Shown here in pieces: positions 44,793-57,222 of a stretch of 64,000 nucleotides of DNA (the stretch's first letter is position 1; each line of letters opens with the position of its first letter). The stretch is taken from assembly GCF_037392515.1 (NCBI RefSeq), contig NC_090287.1, positions 8,787,501 to 8,851,500 on the forward strand, given 5' to 3'. The notes under the pieces were generated by a model. It did not search any database. It was given only the letters and a program-made list of their open reading frames with translations, and was not told the origin of the DNA. The stretch is from Haliotis asinina. Lineage: Eukaryota > Mollusca > Gastropoda > Lepetellida > Haliotidae. The position numbers were made by a program, and so were the translations under genes.

Positions 44793-46247
44793 ACATTTGG
44801 TACCTGCAGTGATGAGCTGAGTGATGGCTTGTGTTTGACAATATATCATTCCAGAGAACGGTAAAAATATGTTTTATGGGCACGAAAAGGATATACAACG
44901 TGTAATCAAGTAAATCGTAATCAAGTAATTAAATTTAATGCTCGTTTTATGTCCACGAAACGGACATACATACTTACAATAAGTGATTTAATTTAATGTA
45001 TGTTGTATGTTTGATTTAAAAAGGGCTTATTTCTCGCTTTGTGCTGAACTGTATGTTGTGCTGTTTGTTTGGAATCATGTTTATCTGTCCCGAGTCTTGG
45101 ATTCTGGGGTATATTTAGTTTTGATGTGATACCTGCCAACATACTTTTTTCCTTTCTGGTTCGGAATTTAGTATGATGTGTTGTGCGAAACAGTCATCAT
45201 CAACGCCAATTTTACTATTTGTTCGTTTGGTATATTTATTCTAAATGACTAAGACATATTATTTATATCATGTATAAAGTCGAGATATGCGTTTAGACGT
45301 TGTATTTGGGACTTCACAAACTAAGAGACCTTTGTTGTCCTTCACTTCAAAAGTTACATTATTTTATGTAATTCTTCCATGCAGCGGAAGTTGTGGCGTT
45401 ATTTTCATGTCCCATGTGTATGTGATTCACGAGGAGGTTTGATGTCCCAACGGAATAGTTTGATGTTAGACATGTGACTAGTGAAATATGATACATTTGT
45501 CATTCAGTGACGTAAAAAACGAGATATTTTCGAGTGACGTAGAAGATAAATACGTGCGATATTCTCTCTGTTAACGGCTTCCAGTTTTCTTTGATTAAAT
45601 CTAAATCATATTAACTGGAGACAATTTAGCAAAGTCGCCCTGGCGGAATTCTTCCCTGCTCTTCCAACAATGAGAAGGCCAGTTTTGGAGGTGTCGTGTT
45701 TCGACGTTGACAAACACGTCGATCGAGTTTACCTTACAGGTGCTTTAACCGGATTAGATCTGGTGATCGGGAAAGAAATGGAATACATTGGCGTTAGAGA
45801 CGTACAGAGACTTCGTTGATGTGCCGATTGGTGTCCAATTCCCCTGAACACCACTAAATAAGATCTTTGTGTTCTAAAATAATTTGAACATTTGGTCTTA
45901 TCGTGAAAGAACAATACATCATAACCAGAAACAAACACGGCGGACAAAGAGAAAAGGAAGAGCATCATTGCGAAAACAACACATGTATTTACTGTGTTTA
46001 TACCATAAAAACAGGTTATAAAATAAAGTCACTTGTTCATAAAATGCCACTTTCGAAAGCTAACAAAACAACTAAAGTCCTTTGATCAGAGGTAAAGTCG
46101 CACGAAGTGAGGTTTGGACTCAACACAGGGGACAGTCACTCACAGTGGCGCTCTCCCAGCTTGGATACACTGAATGACTATTGACTGCGAAATGTCTTCG
46201 ATGGAGATTGCTTATATACACACACAAGATATTCTCAACTAATCCTG
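44793..46247. other. Intergenic, nothing recognised
   Basis: No gene or repeat signature beyond short AT-rich stretches. Confidence 0.45.
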
Positions 46248-46470
46248 GACCCGTGAAGGTCCCGGGGTATAATAGGCCTTCAGCAACCTATGCTTGCCAT
46301 AAAAGGCGACCATGCTTGTCGGGATTGGGTGGTCAGGCTCGTTGACACATGTCTTCGGTTCTCAATTGCTCAGATCGACGCTCATGTTGTTGGTCACGGG
46401 ATTGTCCGGTCCAGACTCGATTATTTACAGCCCGCCGCCACTTAGCGTAAAACTAACCTCACTCACTCAC
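46248..46470 (+). mobile_element. SINE, CCCGTGAAGG family
   Basis: It starts CCCGTGAAGGTCCCGGGGTA, passes through GGGTGGTCAGGCTCG and CCAGACTCGATTATTTACAG, and ends AACTAACCTCACTCACTCAC. There is a deletion in the middle and in the tail. Confidence 0.85.
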
Positions 46471-46564
46471 CCAGTCAATCAAATGGTACAGTGACTGCAC
46501 GGATTCGATAGTTTTAAGTGTATATACAACACCTTCACCAATGGGAAACTCACACTTGTATTAG

Positions 46565-46735
46565 AATGAGTGACTTTAGTTTTACGCCGCTTTTAGTAAT
46601 GTTCCAGGAATATCACGGCGGGGTACACTAGAAATGGGCTTCACACATGCATTAGCATGAAATCAGCGTGTCTGGATTCATTACAGGGGAAACTTGTCCA
46701 GCTGTCTATCACCGCTTATCCACCTAGTACAGTAC
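46565..46735 (-). mobile_element. SINE, tRNA-headed family
   Basis: The plus strand begins with the reversed tail (GAGTGACTTTAGTTTTACGC), then AATATCACGGCGGGG and CACTAGAAATGGGCTTCACA. The head is diverged. Confidence 0.7.
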
Positions 46736-47422
46736 ACAACATCTAAGTGAGAACTTCTGTAGACAGCCTATAAAAGTCACAGTTGAGGTCAAGGTGTGGG
46801 GGTGGTGCAGCAGAACGAGCGACCAGACAGAGAACCCAGCCTGTGTTTGGTAGTACAGGTCTCATGGTGTTGAAAGATGTTTTATGCAGGTACCAGGTTA
46901 GAGCTTTTCATGTCTCGAAACGAGGTTTTGACAAAATGAGCGATGTTGATCTTTTAAAGACTTCCATTTCTTCCAACCGGGGCAGAAAACATTAAATAAT
47001 ACTTTTACTCTCAGAAGAGTGAATGAAAGATTCGCAATTCAACCTGGATGTTCGCCAATGGGTGCGCTATGTAGTGTATGTTACCCTCCCCATATTGTCT
47101 GTGCACCATCTTCATCTGGAAAAGACTGTCAAAGGGATATTACTGTTTCGACTGGGTAAGAACAGTTACAAAATGTTCCTCAAAGTGGCATCTCATTAGC
47201 TTGAAAACCTACTTATAAACCGTTTATATATAGTGAGCGGTCTCTATCCCCTCCATAATTGAATCCGAAGATCATACAATGGAACATACATTATTTATTA
47301 TACATGACTTGCTCAATTTGTGAGCAGTAGGGGGATTGTACATGTGTTTAGTAGATGTTTCTTTAGATTCCACACAAAGTACCAAAATGACAGTACTGGT
47401 ATCATGTAATTCCAGTTATCTG

Positions 47423-47700
47423 ACCCGTGAAGGTCCCGGGGTGGAGTAGGTCCTCAGCAACCCATGCTTGCCATAAAAGGCGACTATGTTTGTCGTAAGA
47501 GGCGACTTTGCTTGTCGTAAGAGGCGACTAACGGGATCGGGTGGTCAGGCTCGCTGACACATGTCATCGGTTCCTAATTGCGCAGATCGATGCTCATGTT
47601 GTTGATCACTGGATTGTCTGGTCCAGACTCGATTATTTACAGACCGCCGCCATATAGCTGGAATATTGCTGAGTGCGGCGTAAACCTGAACTCACTCACT
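47423..47700 (+). mobile_element. SINE, CCCGTGAAGG family
   Basis: A nearly complete copy from ACCCGTGAAGGTCCCGGGG to GAGTGCGGCG then AACTCACTCACT. The GTCGTAAGAGGCGACT segment is locally duplicated. A possible TTATCT target duplication is too short to be sure. Confidence 0.88.
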
Positions 47701-48007
47701 CCTATTATCTTACTAGTCAATTGTTCCAGTTAAGTCAAGCACAAACATACCTGCGTCGAGAAACAACGACAGCATATCATCGTCGTCAAGCATATCTATT
47801 TTCACATATATATCAACATCAAGTTTATTTGTCAGGTATGACATTTTGATGCAAAGATTTTCTTTAATTCGGACAGAGATGTGTTATACTATAAAACAAA
47901 CGAGTATTTGTGAACGTATGTAAATTATGGCAGTATCGCGAGTGATTCGGTATCTGCGCTGGTCTTTATCTCCAAATGTTTTGTTCGTTCCCCGAGAGAC
48001 GCCACAG

Positions 48008-48150
48008 GTGTGAGTGAGTTTTTTTACTTAATCATACCTGGCTGCTGGTCCCATTAGTGATTGACTGTTTTATCTTAGTCGGATTCTGTACAACCCGCCG
48101 TCATATAGCTCATGTTACTACATACTGGGTATAATGCTGGCAAAGCGGAC
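48008..48150 (-). mobile_element. Degraded SINE
   Basis: GTGTGAGTGAGTTTTTTTAC at one end and GATTCTGTACAACCCGCCGTC pieces match the CCCGTGAAGG family in scrambled or partly inverted form. Confidence 0.4.
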
Positions 48151-49876
48151 GAAAAAAAATCGTTATCTGCTCACCATTCCAGTGATCAACCTTGTGCTAT
48201 AACACTTTAATGTATGACATCAGCTCACATGCGTGCGATACTTCAAAGGTTGGATATCTCTTCAAACATGAACTTGTTGTCACAGTCAGCAGGAGACGTT
48301 TAGCCAGGCTCATATTACAGGTGAGTGTCGAATACATTTTCTTAATTTCTCAGAAATGAAATAATAATAATAACAATAAATAATAACTCACATCTCTGAA
48401 ATTATCTTACTTCACTTGGGCTCGTGTAGTGTTTATGCCATTTACATCAGTGCTGCGATGCAATTCAGAATATCGTCACTGGGAATGGCGTCGTACTCTG
48501 TTGGCGTCAGTGTTGTTTTGAAAAGACGATGGATGTTTTCAGTAGATTTTTCGACAGGAGCCAAAAATATTAAGAAATAATCGACAATATAGAAATTATT
48601 GCCTTCGCTTGCGTGTCATAATAATTTTAAGAAATCAGTCTGTCCATCGATAATACCGATGATATGTAGTGTTAAGCAGTCTAAGTATTCTTGCCGAAAC
48701 AGAATCCTTTAGCCACTGAACTTGGTGAAAGGTAGATTATTATTTTGTGTTTATTGAAGATGCTACAGAAAAAAAAAATACATTTGCAATTTATACGGCC
48801 TTGTTTTCATTGTATTCGTTTTGTGAACTGTCGTTTTGGGGCGGGATATATTGACCCTTTCACAGACGAATTATTCATAAAACCATGCCTTCGTTATGGT
48901 CAGAGTTGTGCAATAGCTTTGAACAGTTATTTGTCATGGCGGTGTGTTCTTTTAGTTCTTATCAGTAATGATCAAAAGTGTTCCATTTTGAATTCTAGTA
49001 GACAGCCAAATTACAAAATTATTATGGTGTACCAAGAATAAAAACTCTCGAAATAATTGCATTTCAGTTATCACACCTCCATCTGCCTGTATCTTGTGTG
49101 AGTATGTTTGAAATAAGAACTCACCTATGAAAGAGGAAAGGGACAGCTTCATCTGAGTGGTTTTGTTGAATTGAGCCTGACACTTGAAAGGCTTTCTTAA
49201 CCATTCTCTCATTACAAAAGTAGAATAGACTGACATCCATCTATTACCCATTTTACCCTGGATTCATCTATGCCTCGGTCCTATGTTTTTATTACCTCCC
49301 TTTGCTGGCTCTGCATTCTCACAGTTGCCAGTCAGCTAAGATGCTTCACAACCAAGCTGGTCAACAAAGATAGCGGTCGCAGCTTGACAGGACCGAAACT
49401 TTAAAAAGGTTATATATTTAAGAACTCATTCTACCTCTTTCAGAGTAGCACTGCATCAGTTGTGTTGACGACTTCAATCCGTTAGATGATTTAAGAGCGA
49501 ATGTGAGTTGTGATTGGTACGCCCAACTTCCACCGTAGACACCTGATTGGACTAAAACCAGCCAAGGTAGGTAATATAAACATCGGGCCTAGTCGTTGAG
49601 CAACCAGGGTATAGTGGAGATTTATATACCTTGGAGAGAATCGAGGATGTCTATCATCTTACCTCGCACAGAAATGTCGTTTTCTGATTGGCTAAGCGCT
49701 TTACTATTATTTTCAATGTATTCCCTTACAAGCGAGTAACATGTCTATGTTCCCTGCTGGGAATGCTGAACGTATTTTGTACTTGGTGGTAGAAATTCTT
49801 TATCTTGAATAATACTGAATCACGTATGATGTGCAGGAATTACCGATGTTTTGCGAATGCAAATCGATGAAAGGGT

Positions 49877-49919
49877 GGTGTGTGTGTGTGTGTGTGTGGA
49901 GGGGGGGGGGGGGGGGGGG
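49877..49919. repeat. GT microsatellite and poly-G tract
   Basis: About 11 GT units, then GGA and 19 consecutive Gs. It may be polymorphic or error-prone and could form a quadruplex. Confidence 0.9.
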
Positions 49920-51121
49920 ACTCTAAATCTGTTTTTCTTGTTTGCAAAATCTACCGAAAGCTCCAAACAGATCTGTACCCCTGCTTCAGCAATTCAAAAT
50001 TAACATTGAGATTTCGGTACGATCAATAACCTGTTCTCTAGTCCCTCTCTGCCCATGGGTTATTTTCACAGATTATTTCAACGAAAACATGATGGTATAC
50101 TGTTACATATGATAGGAGTGTTTACTTGCCTGCAGAGAAGTGTAGGTCAGTTATGTGTAAAGATCGTTTCAGGAAAGAGTGTTTGGACTTACGTCGTGGA
50201 AAAAGTGGATACTCGCTATCTTGTGAGTATGTGTAAGCTGTAATATTACATGTGTGGAACTGTTAATAATCAGTTGGTCCCCCTTTGAACTAAGTAAATT
50301 CTAAGATCAGATGTTTAAGGTGAAAGGTGAAAGAAGATAAAACATTGTCATGCCCACGTCATTTCTCTGAGCGTTCTCAACTCTGTCACGAGAAAGACTT
50401 TTGGAGATCATACGGACAAATCAAGAGTCAAGTGGGAGCACACCATACACCGACGACAGAGGAACTGGCATAGTTTTATGTTTTCTAACGAAAACAGGTT
50501 GAAGGCATATTGTGATAGATCGGCATTAAATAATGGTGTTTGCAAAGAACATACCACACAAGTAAGACGACTGTATACTAGTAACCACTTGCCTTGCGCA
50601 GTAAGCGACGCGCGCAGAACATCTTATATATGAGAAGCACGCGGGAGCGGGCTGATCTGCGTTAGGAGGCATTTCAAACGAATTAAGTGGTCATTTTCGT
50701 GTATACTGCCAAAAGTATAATTTACAACTTCGTCTGAAATGAAAGACGAGAGTTTTAAACACGAATTTTAGTGAAAACATCAATCCAATCGCTAGTAATC
50801 AAAGGGAGTTCCCCATGACGTTCCTTTTCTCAGAAAGTTGATGGAATGGTTGGAAGCGTTTGGTTTGATTGGAGATTTTAGTGTGAAGTGTGTGAAGTGT
50901 GAAAGTGGGATTATGGGAAAACGCAATGATTCGAATCGGAGTGAGGGTTATGTGTCGCTTCGATGTAAATATGGCTTCTGCGCATGTCACGTACACTTCC
51001 TTGGCTTATTGTATTTATGAACATAGATCCTCTTACAATTTTGGCTTATTAGCTTTGAGACCTGAGGAATACATTTCACACGAACACTATGTTTTCAGAT
51101 AATCAGGTCAGCACAATCAAT

Positions 51122-52075
51122 ATGGCAAAGAGGGCTACAGTGAGAGGTAGAATGAAACACGAGGATGAACTCTGTATCCAGAAACACATACTGGAAATTG
51201 AGAAGGGAATTGAAGCTAAAGACTTAACAGGACCTCTGTTTTCAAGGAAACTTATAGATATGAACGACATGGAGTTCATTCAAGCTGGAGACACGCGCCA
51301 AGAGAGGGCTAGGAGACTTTTAAATACACTTGTCTTGAGAGGTCCAGCTTCATTTCAAGGATTTATCGAGTCTCTAGAAGTAATGGGCTACGATGGACTT
51401 GTTAAATTGCTGAGGCCTTCATACGAAAGAGACCTTAAGTCACTGTTGCTAGACAACGAAATGACAACTGACTTGAAGGGTGAGGTGGATATACTCAAAC
51501 AAAGGGTTGGACAAGTTGAGCAAACTAGTGCAAATATAGAAGATATTAGAGTGTTGAGAAGAGATGTCACCAAGGAATTAAAGAGCGTGAGGATCACCCT
51601 GCAGAAGATTGAGGAACTTTCTCGTATAAGTAAAGAGACAATCCTTACAACCAACAGTCTTCGACAACAGCTTGACGAGAAGGAGCAACTTCTTGCAGAG
51701 GCCAGAAAGCAAATTGTAGAATTACAAGCTAAGGTTGGTAACTTGGAGGCAGAAAATGCACTTCTCAAAGGTGAGATTGTGGATCAACGGAAGCAAATCG
51801 TTACTCTGAAAAAGGTAATGGGGGAAGACAAACAAAAAATGGAAACCCGACTCCGTGAGATGGAAGCTGCTCAAGAACGCGACAGGCGAGCCACACAAGC
51901 CGAAATCAACAAGTTGAGAAGGGAACAGCAGGCTAACACAGATCAAATGATAGCAGCGCTGCAATCATTGACTGGGCCTGTGATTGACAAACCCGTGAAG
52001 AAAACCGGAACATTGAAGGGTATGTTGAATGTTAAACCAATTGTGCCGAGGCATAGATTTCAAGATAAAATATAG
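51122..52075 (+). CDS. CARD plus coiled-coil protein 3
   Basis: 317 residues. I choose the ATG at 51122 (MAKRATVRGRM) over one at 51089 because an acceptor GTTTTCAG ends at 51098 between them and the start then matches the paralogues. CARD about 13-99: DELCIQKHILEIEKGIEAKDLTGPLF, RLLNTLVLRGPASFQGFIESL, GYDGLVKLL. Coiled coil about 115-275, including the conserved central block (IVELQAKVGNLEAENALLKG). The tail ends VKPIVPRHRFQDKI with the motif at 307-314. The tail contains an extra Gly/Lys-rich insert (KKTGTLKGMLN) relative to genes 1 and 4. Single coding exon with a probable non-coding leader exon upstream. Function as for gene 1, by inference. Confidence 0.82.
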   Translation: MAKRATVRGRMKHEDELCIQKHILEIEKGIEAKDLTGPLFSRKLIDMNDMEFIQAGDTRQERARRLLNTLVLRGPASFQGFIESLEVMGYDGLVKLLRPSYERDLKSLLLDNEMTTDLKGEVDILKQRVGQVEQTSANIEDIRVLRRDVTKELKSVRITLQKIEELSRISKETILTTNSLRQQLDEKEQLLAEARKQIVELQAKVGNLEAENALLKGEIVDQRKQIVTLKKVMGEDKQKMETRLREMEAAQERDRRATQAEINKLRREQQANTDQMIAALQSLTGPVIDKPVKKTGTLKGMLNVKPIVPRHRFQDKI

Positions 52076-53124
52076 AAAAATTCATAGTAGGAAGACAAGA
52101 TTTCAACCTTTAATCTGAACAGGAGCTTTTGTTCCATCCCTATTTACTGACTTTAACATGACGTAAGGAGGTACTCGGGGGAAACACAAAAGGAGAAGAG
52201 AAGTAATGTTAGAAGTGTCAGAGTGTTGGGCTGTCTGAACTGGCATTATTAAAATGAAAATGCAAGGTTCTAAGTGGATTACAGAAAAAGTGGACAACCT
52301 GCACTGCGTAGGAACTTAAGTCTCAGCAAACTCAACAAATCACCGGCATCAATCGCCTCCTGTGCATTATCCCTAAAGTTCAAATGGTCACGTCAGCAGG
52401 AGTGTGTACAGAAAGGTATCAGCACAGCCTCATATAATGGCGTCTTTTAGCCCGTTTTCTATTTATATAATTTAACATGTGTTATATTTGGGATTGCACT
52501 TTGTTACGTATGTTACATTTGATCACTTTCTAGATGACATTGTGTAATCATTTCATTTAGTCGTGTTGTTGTCATAAGGGAGTTTTGAACATTCTTTTCG
52601 CGAAATGCCTGTCGCTATGGCCCTGACTTCGTAGTGTATAATTCTAGCATGAATGAAGCCGCTATCATACATGTCAACCTCGTTTCCAAGTATTCCGATC
52701 GTTTGATATGTATTATCTGAGTGGTTTGGGGAACTATACACTGTATCTTCTGTGAAGTGCATAATATATAGACAACATGGGTTGGATGGGCAATATATGG
52801 GTTAATATATGCCTGTAATATATATTAGGCAGATAAAGAAACTCTGCATTTAAACAAATGTAAAATCTAAATTTATCAAACCTGTGTGGACATGACGATT
52901 TAAACTCAGAGAATAGTGACATGTATCCAACTTGCATACTCGTGCCACGTTCCATGACGTCAGTGGTTTCATCCTTGAGACGTGCAATACATTGTTCCAC
53001 GTGCATTCCGTGGAAAAAGAAACAGAGCTAATGAATGCCACACAATACTGTCACTTTGGAAAGCTCAACCCTTACACTTGGGACCATTCAAAAAAATTAA
53101 ACGGCTATTGAAACGTATAGCATA
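52076..53124. other. Intergenic, nothing recognised
   Basis: 3' flank of CARD gene 3. No repeat or coding signature was seen. Confidence 0.45.
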
Positions 53125-53636
53125 CCAAGGCTAACGTCTGCACGTCATGGGGGCTGTGGGATGGTCCGTGGGGGAATGTCTCAACGACAAGTTGTTGCAC
53201 ATTTCCACTGCCATCGGAACACCATTTCTGCACTGGTGAGTCGCTATTAGAACACAAATGACGTCATCGATCGGCCATGTTCTGGATGTCCACGTGTAAC
53301 AACGCCAAGACAGGACAGATGAATAAGGGTGACCCATCTTCGCCACGAGTTTCAGACTGCAGTGATGACTGTCCGAACCAACCCAGGACTTCGCCGTATT
53401 CACCTTAACACAGTTCGACAAAGTTTACGTATTCACGGGATCGACGTTTACGCCGAATTCCTCGTCCGCCAGATAACGTCCTTGACCTTGCAACAGAACT
53501 TGAGATAATCTGGCACGTTTGATAGGCTCTATGCGTTGTCGATGCGTTGCTGTTCTCAATACCGATGGCGGACATACCAGTTATGGAGCTTGTGATTGGT
53601 CGTTTGACTCCTGTCTCGTGACGTCGTTGTGACTGA
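53125..53636 (+). mobile_element. Internally deleted Tc1-like transposon
   Basis: The N-terminal part reads MSQRQVVAHFHCHRNTISAL, then DRPCSGCPRVTTPRQDR, RVTHLRHEFQTAVMTVRTNP and GLRRIHLNTVRQSLRIHGI (53175-53445). The C-terminal end reads RCVAVLNTDGGHTSYGA (53544-53594) and stops at about 53630. The catalytic DDE core between them is missing, so it could only move in trans if ends survive. The helix-turn-helix region also has a frame change and a stop. Confidence 0.82.
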
Positions 53637-53639
53637 CTT

Positions 53640-54831
53640 TTCAATTGAAATTCTCCCCGACTTGTTACTGTCTCATGATCCCTCCATTAAAGTTTATGTG
53701 TACCTTTGATATTGTTATCGTACTTATCAACTGGGATATTATTTTGACAATGAACAATTTCTTTGTGTGGCTGGTATACGTTGGACAGAAGGTCGGTCTA
53801 GGAACAGGTGTTAGTATCTTCGTAAGCTTATAAATGTCTATCTTTGCGTTATAATTCACTCCATCTATCATAACCAGACATGAATTTTCTTGGATCGCCG
53901 ACACGTGACGCCATGTTTGTTTACACTGTGAAAGTTGTCCATATAATTTGCATATGACCTCTCTCATTTGCATCGATATCTGTTTTTGACCCCTGTTGAT
54001 ACCGAAATTTTCTGTTGATAACGCTATCCACTGTGTAATAAATATATTTTCATTTACAACTGTAATGACACTGTGTGCAAATTATTTAGAAAGACATAAA
54101 CAGGTACGAATTTTTGGTGCGTTGTGATGTAGTCAAATTATACTTGCATAAATCATGATTGTGTTGCAACACACCATGTGAGCGTAACAAGCAGTCTGTC
54201 TTGTCAAGACCGACGTATCATATCTTCCTAACGTGTTCCTAACTGAAACTGCCTTCCATTCTAACGAAGTGACGGGATAAATTTCGAACGGCCAAGAGTC
54301 ACTTGTGATAAGATTATCTTGACGTCTGTGTCAGCTATGTCTAGTCGTTGTTGGGAAGACGCAATTAGAGCCAATATGGTGTTATTTACAACACTCTAAA
54401 GACCGTGTCACCCTCGTCATAACGAACATACAGTTTATGCTGTTACCCCAATATTTATACCCCCACAATTTATTCATTGTCAGAAACATTTGAGAAAATC
54501 CGGATTGGAAGTGATCCCCAGCAGACCAGGCTGACACATATCACCATCGTCCTCACGTTTGGCACATTGTGATCGTTCATTAGGCGTTATCTGAATATAC
54601 ATCAATGATGATTTTTTCACATAAGTATTTACGGCTGTCGTAAATAAGCGCTGACTTCCTGGTGTGTGTTAACAATTACTCCCTATGCCATGCTTGATGA
54701 TATGTGACCAGACGAGATCCATCGTTAGGGGCTACTCGATTATTTCGGGACTGCCGTCATGTACGTGGACACACGTCAGCGGGTCTAAAACAACAGAATA
54801 TGCCGGGCCAACGCGGAGAACTAACATTTAT
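53640..54831. other. Intergenic, nothing recognised
   Basis: AT-rich sequence with short open frames only. Confidence 0.4.
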
Positions 54832-55023
54832 CACCCATGCTTGCCATAAAAGGCGACTATGCTTGTCGTAAGAGGCGACTAACGGTTCCCAATTGTACAG
54901 ATCGATACTCATAAAGTAGACCACTGAGTTGTCTGGTCCAGACTCCACTATTTACAGACCGCCGCCACATAGCTGGAATATTGCTGAATGCGGCGTAAAA
55001 CTAAACTCACTCACTCACTCACT
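54832..55023 (+). mobile_element. SINE, CCCGTGAAGG family, 5'-truncated
   Basis: It begins at CCCATGCTTGCCATAAAAGG and ends with GGAATATTGCTGAATGCGGC, then AACTAAACTCACTCACTCAC. The 5' head and part of the middle are missing. Confidence 0.88.
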
Positions 55024-57057
55024 GGTGTGAGTCAAGCGTGTGTGTATTCAAGCATTCATGTTTAATGGTTCTGTTTCTCACTCACAGCTGTCATTTTATT
55101 ATGGACTTCTAGAAGCGACATTATCGCGTTGTCGAGCATCTTACATACCTTGACCTTGAAAACTGTCGCTATGTCGCATTTTGGCCCTTTGGATGAGTTA
55201 AACATATCATTCAAAGTGCAACAGTCCGAGAAATGGCCAAAATCTCAAGCTGTTGCATTGTTCCGGTTAATTCTCCTTGTTTTTGAGAGCGCGAAAATGT
55301 CTTTGTAAAGTACTTTGTAAATTAATTGCAATGATCAGAAACTGTATTCAGTTGATTTAGACATTGTCTGAAGCGATGGCATCCTTTCTTCTATGTTATC
55401 AATAATAGGTAACATAAGACGTACATATAATTCCAAGCCGATCGCAAATGCGTGACATTTTAAAGTAGAAAGCCCCATTCAACCACTTGAATGTGACGAT
55501 AGAGATGTCTATTTGCGAGCGATAATACGATTATATTCACCACGCGGTTGAACACCCTGGACTGCGACACGGATCTCATGCATTTGTTGTCAAGTCGGAT
55601 AGTGACTCTTGTGGCTTGACTACTGTAAATCATATTGATTGTGTGAATGGTAATAAACATGTACAATGTGGTTTGAAAACGCTTTATGTTGCCTTTAAAC
55701 GACTTAGACCAGAAAAATGGGGAACAGATAACTGGAGTGTTAATACTATCGGAAACATGGTACAATGGACATGTCGTTCCTTAGTTAAATGTACGTTACA
55801 GTGTTGAAAGGCAATGATGTCAATAATACACGGAAGATTGTATGATATGAAAGCAAATCTTGAAGTGGTACAGGTTTTACTCGGAATAAGAAACACGAGT
55901 GTATCGTAACATATGACTACAATCGACTACATGACACATGTACGGGACTCATTGACAAGCATGCTGTAGCATACATTAGATGAAAAAACGGTAAAAGGCT
56001 TGATGATATTCAAGTACACATGTTGGTACATCTCACAACATACTTGAAAATCCATTGATATTACACAGCACGGCGAAACTTAAATAGCATGACTTGGCGG
56101 TAGCAAACTTGAAAAATATAGACAATCGCAAAAAGGCAGTCTGGGCGTTTGGTAATCAGCAGCTGAATACAGGTTTATATTCCTGCCCAGCCCGTGTGTG
56201 TGTGCGTGTGCGTGTGCGTGTGCGTGTGCGTGTGCGTGTGCGTGTGCGTGTTTGCGGGCACGCACGCTTTTGTGTGCGTTCTCGAATATACGTGTAGATT
56301 ACCTGACGTAATATGAAAGAGGCAGTAAAACGGAGATGTTTGTGACCTTAAGGTATGAGAAAGGGTGTTTATGTGCAGTTTAAGTATGCGGCATAAACGG
56401 GTACAAGACTCCCTTCCGACATATCAGCTGCGCACCTGACACTAGGACTATTAACACATTCAGGAAACAGCTCTCAAGCCCAATCTACAAGTTGGAGTCG
56501 ACGTCAGTGTGTTTAGGACCTCCTCACAGGCGGATCAGAGCAAGTTGTCAGGTATGTCCCCTACAGCGGTGATATAACACATGTTAACGTTACTTGAGAT
56601 TAGTTGGGTTATAGATGGCAACTTGAACCCCTCCCGTTAGGAATTATCTCATATGACGAACGTAACAACTTTCAAGGCATAGACACACACGGAAACGCTC
56701 CGACAAAGACACAAACAGACATTGAACTGAAATAAATCGCCGAAGGTCGTGGTTTGGATATTGGTCGAGCCTCTATCTGTCGAGTCCACAACACTAACCT
56801 GTAGGATTACTTATGCAGTGGCGTTTCTGCTGCAGATCCACCAACGATATTACAAGGTAATTCGGTTTACCCGAATTGTTTCTAAACTAATTCATCAGTT
56901 TCACGGTAAAATATTTCTGATTCTTTGTTAAAAGAGAAAAATAACTGTTTCACTGAGTCCTAAATGGACAAATGATTAACAACAACGGAAACGTTTAATA
57001 CCCGTAAGTTCGTTTAAACATGATTAGTTTGTTCATTAAGGGTGTCCCTCCAATCCC
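55024..57057. other. Intergenic; GTGTGC microsatellite and possible leader donor
   Basis: It contains a GTGTGC run (56196-56252). GTTGTCAG|GTATGT at 56551/56552 could be a leader-exon donor for the 60.9-kb gene, but this pairing is unsupported. No coding gene was found. Confidence 0.4.
56196..56252. repeat. GTGTGC-type microsatellite
   Basis: About nine GTGCGT hexamer units in tandem. Frames rich in Arg-Val or His-Ala across it are artefacts. Confidence 0.92.
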
Positions 57058-57222
57058 CATTGCGGTAGCATAGCGGTTAAAGCGTTCACTCGTCACGCCC
57101 GTGTTCGATTCCCCACACGGACACAATGTGTCCATTTCTGGTGTCTCCCACAGTAATATTGCTGGAATATTGCTGGAATATTGCTAAAAGTGGCGTAAAT
57201 CCATACTCACTCACTCACTCAC
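57058..57222 (+). mobile_element. SINE, tRNA-headed family
   Basis: The head has box-A-like TAGCATAGCGGTTAAAGCG and box B GTTCGATTCCCC about 35 bases later. The body contains GTGTCCATTTCTGGTGTC, duplicated GGAATATTGCT and the tail GGCGTAAATCCATACTCACT. The tail is shared with the CCCGTGAAGG family. This is the best copy of this family in the window. Confidence 0.88.

Larger units (their letters stand above)
47701..51098. other. Gene-poor stretch; candidate leader exon and intron of the next CARD gene
   Basis: A degraded reverse SINE lies at about 48008-48150. The donor CATATTACAG|GTGAGT at 48320/48321 closely resembles the leader donor of gene 1 and could pair with the acceptor at 51098 (2.8-kb intron). 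A GT run and poly-G tract lie at 49877-49919. No protein gene was seen. Confidence 0.45.

Noticed and set aside
44454-44898. Minus-strand hydrophobic frames
   Set aside because: Antisense shadows of the coiled-coil part of CARD gene 2; the same effect is seen opposite genes 1, 3 and 4.
57058-57132. Possible tRNA gene
   Set aside because: Internal promoter boxes are present but the arms do not pair, and the body continues into a SINE tail found elsewhere.
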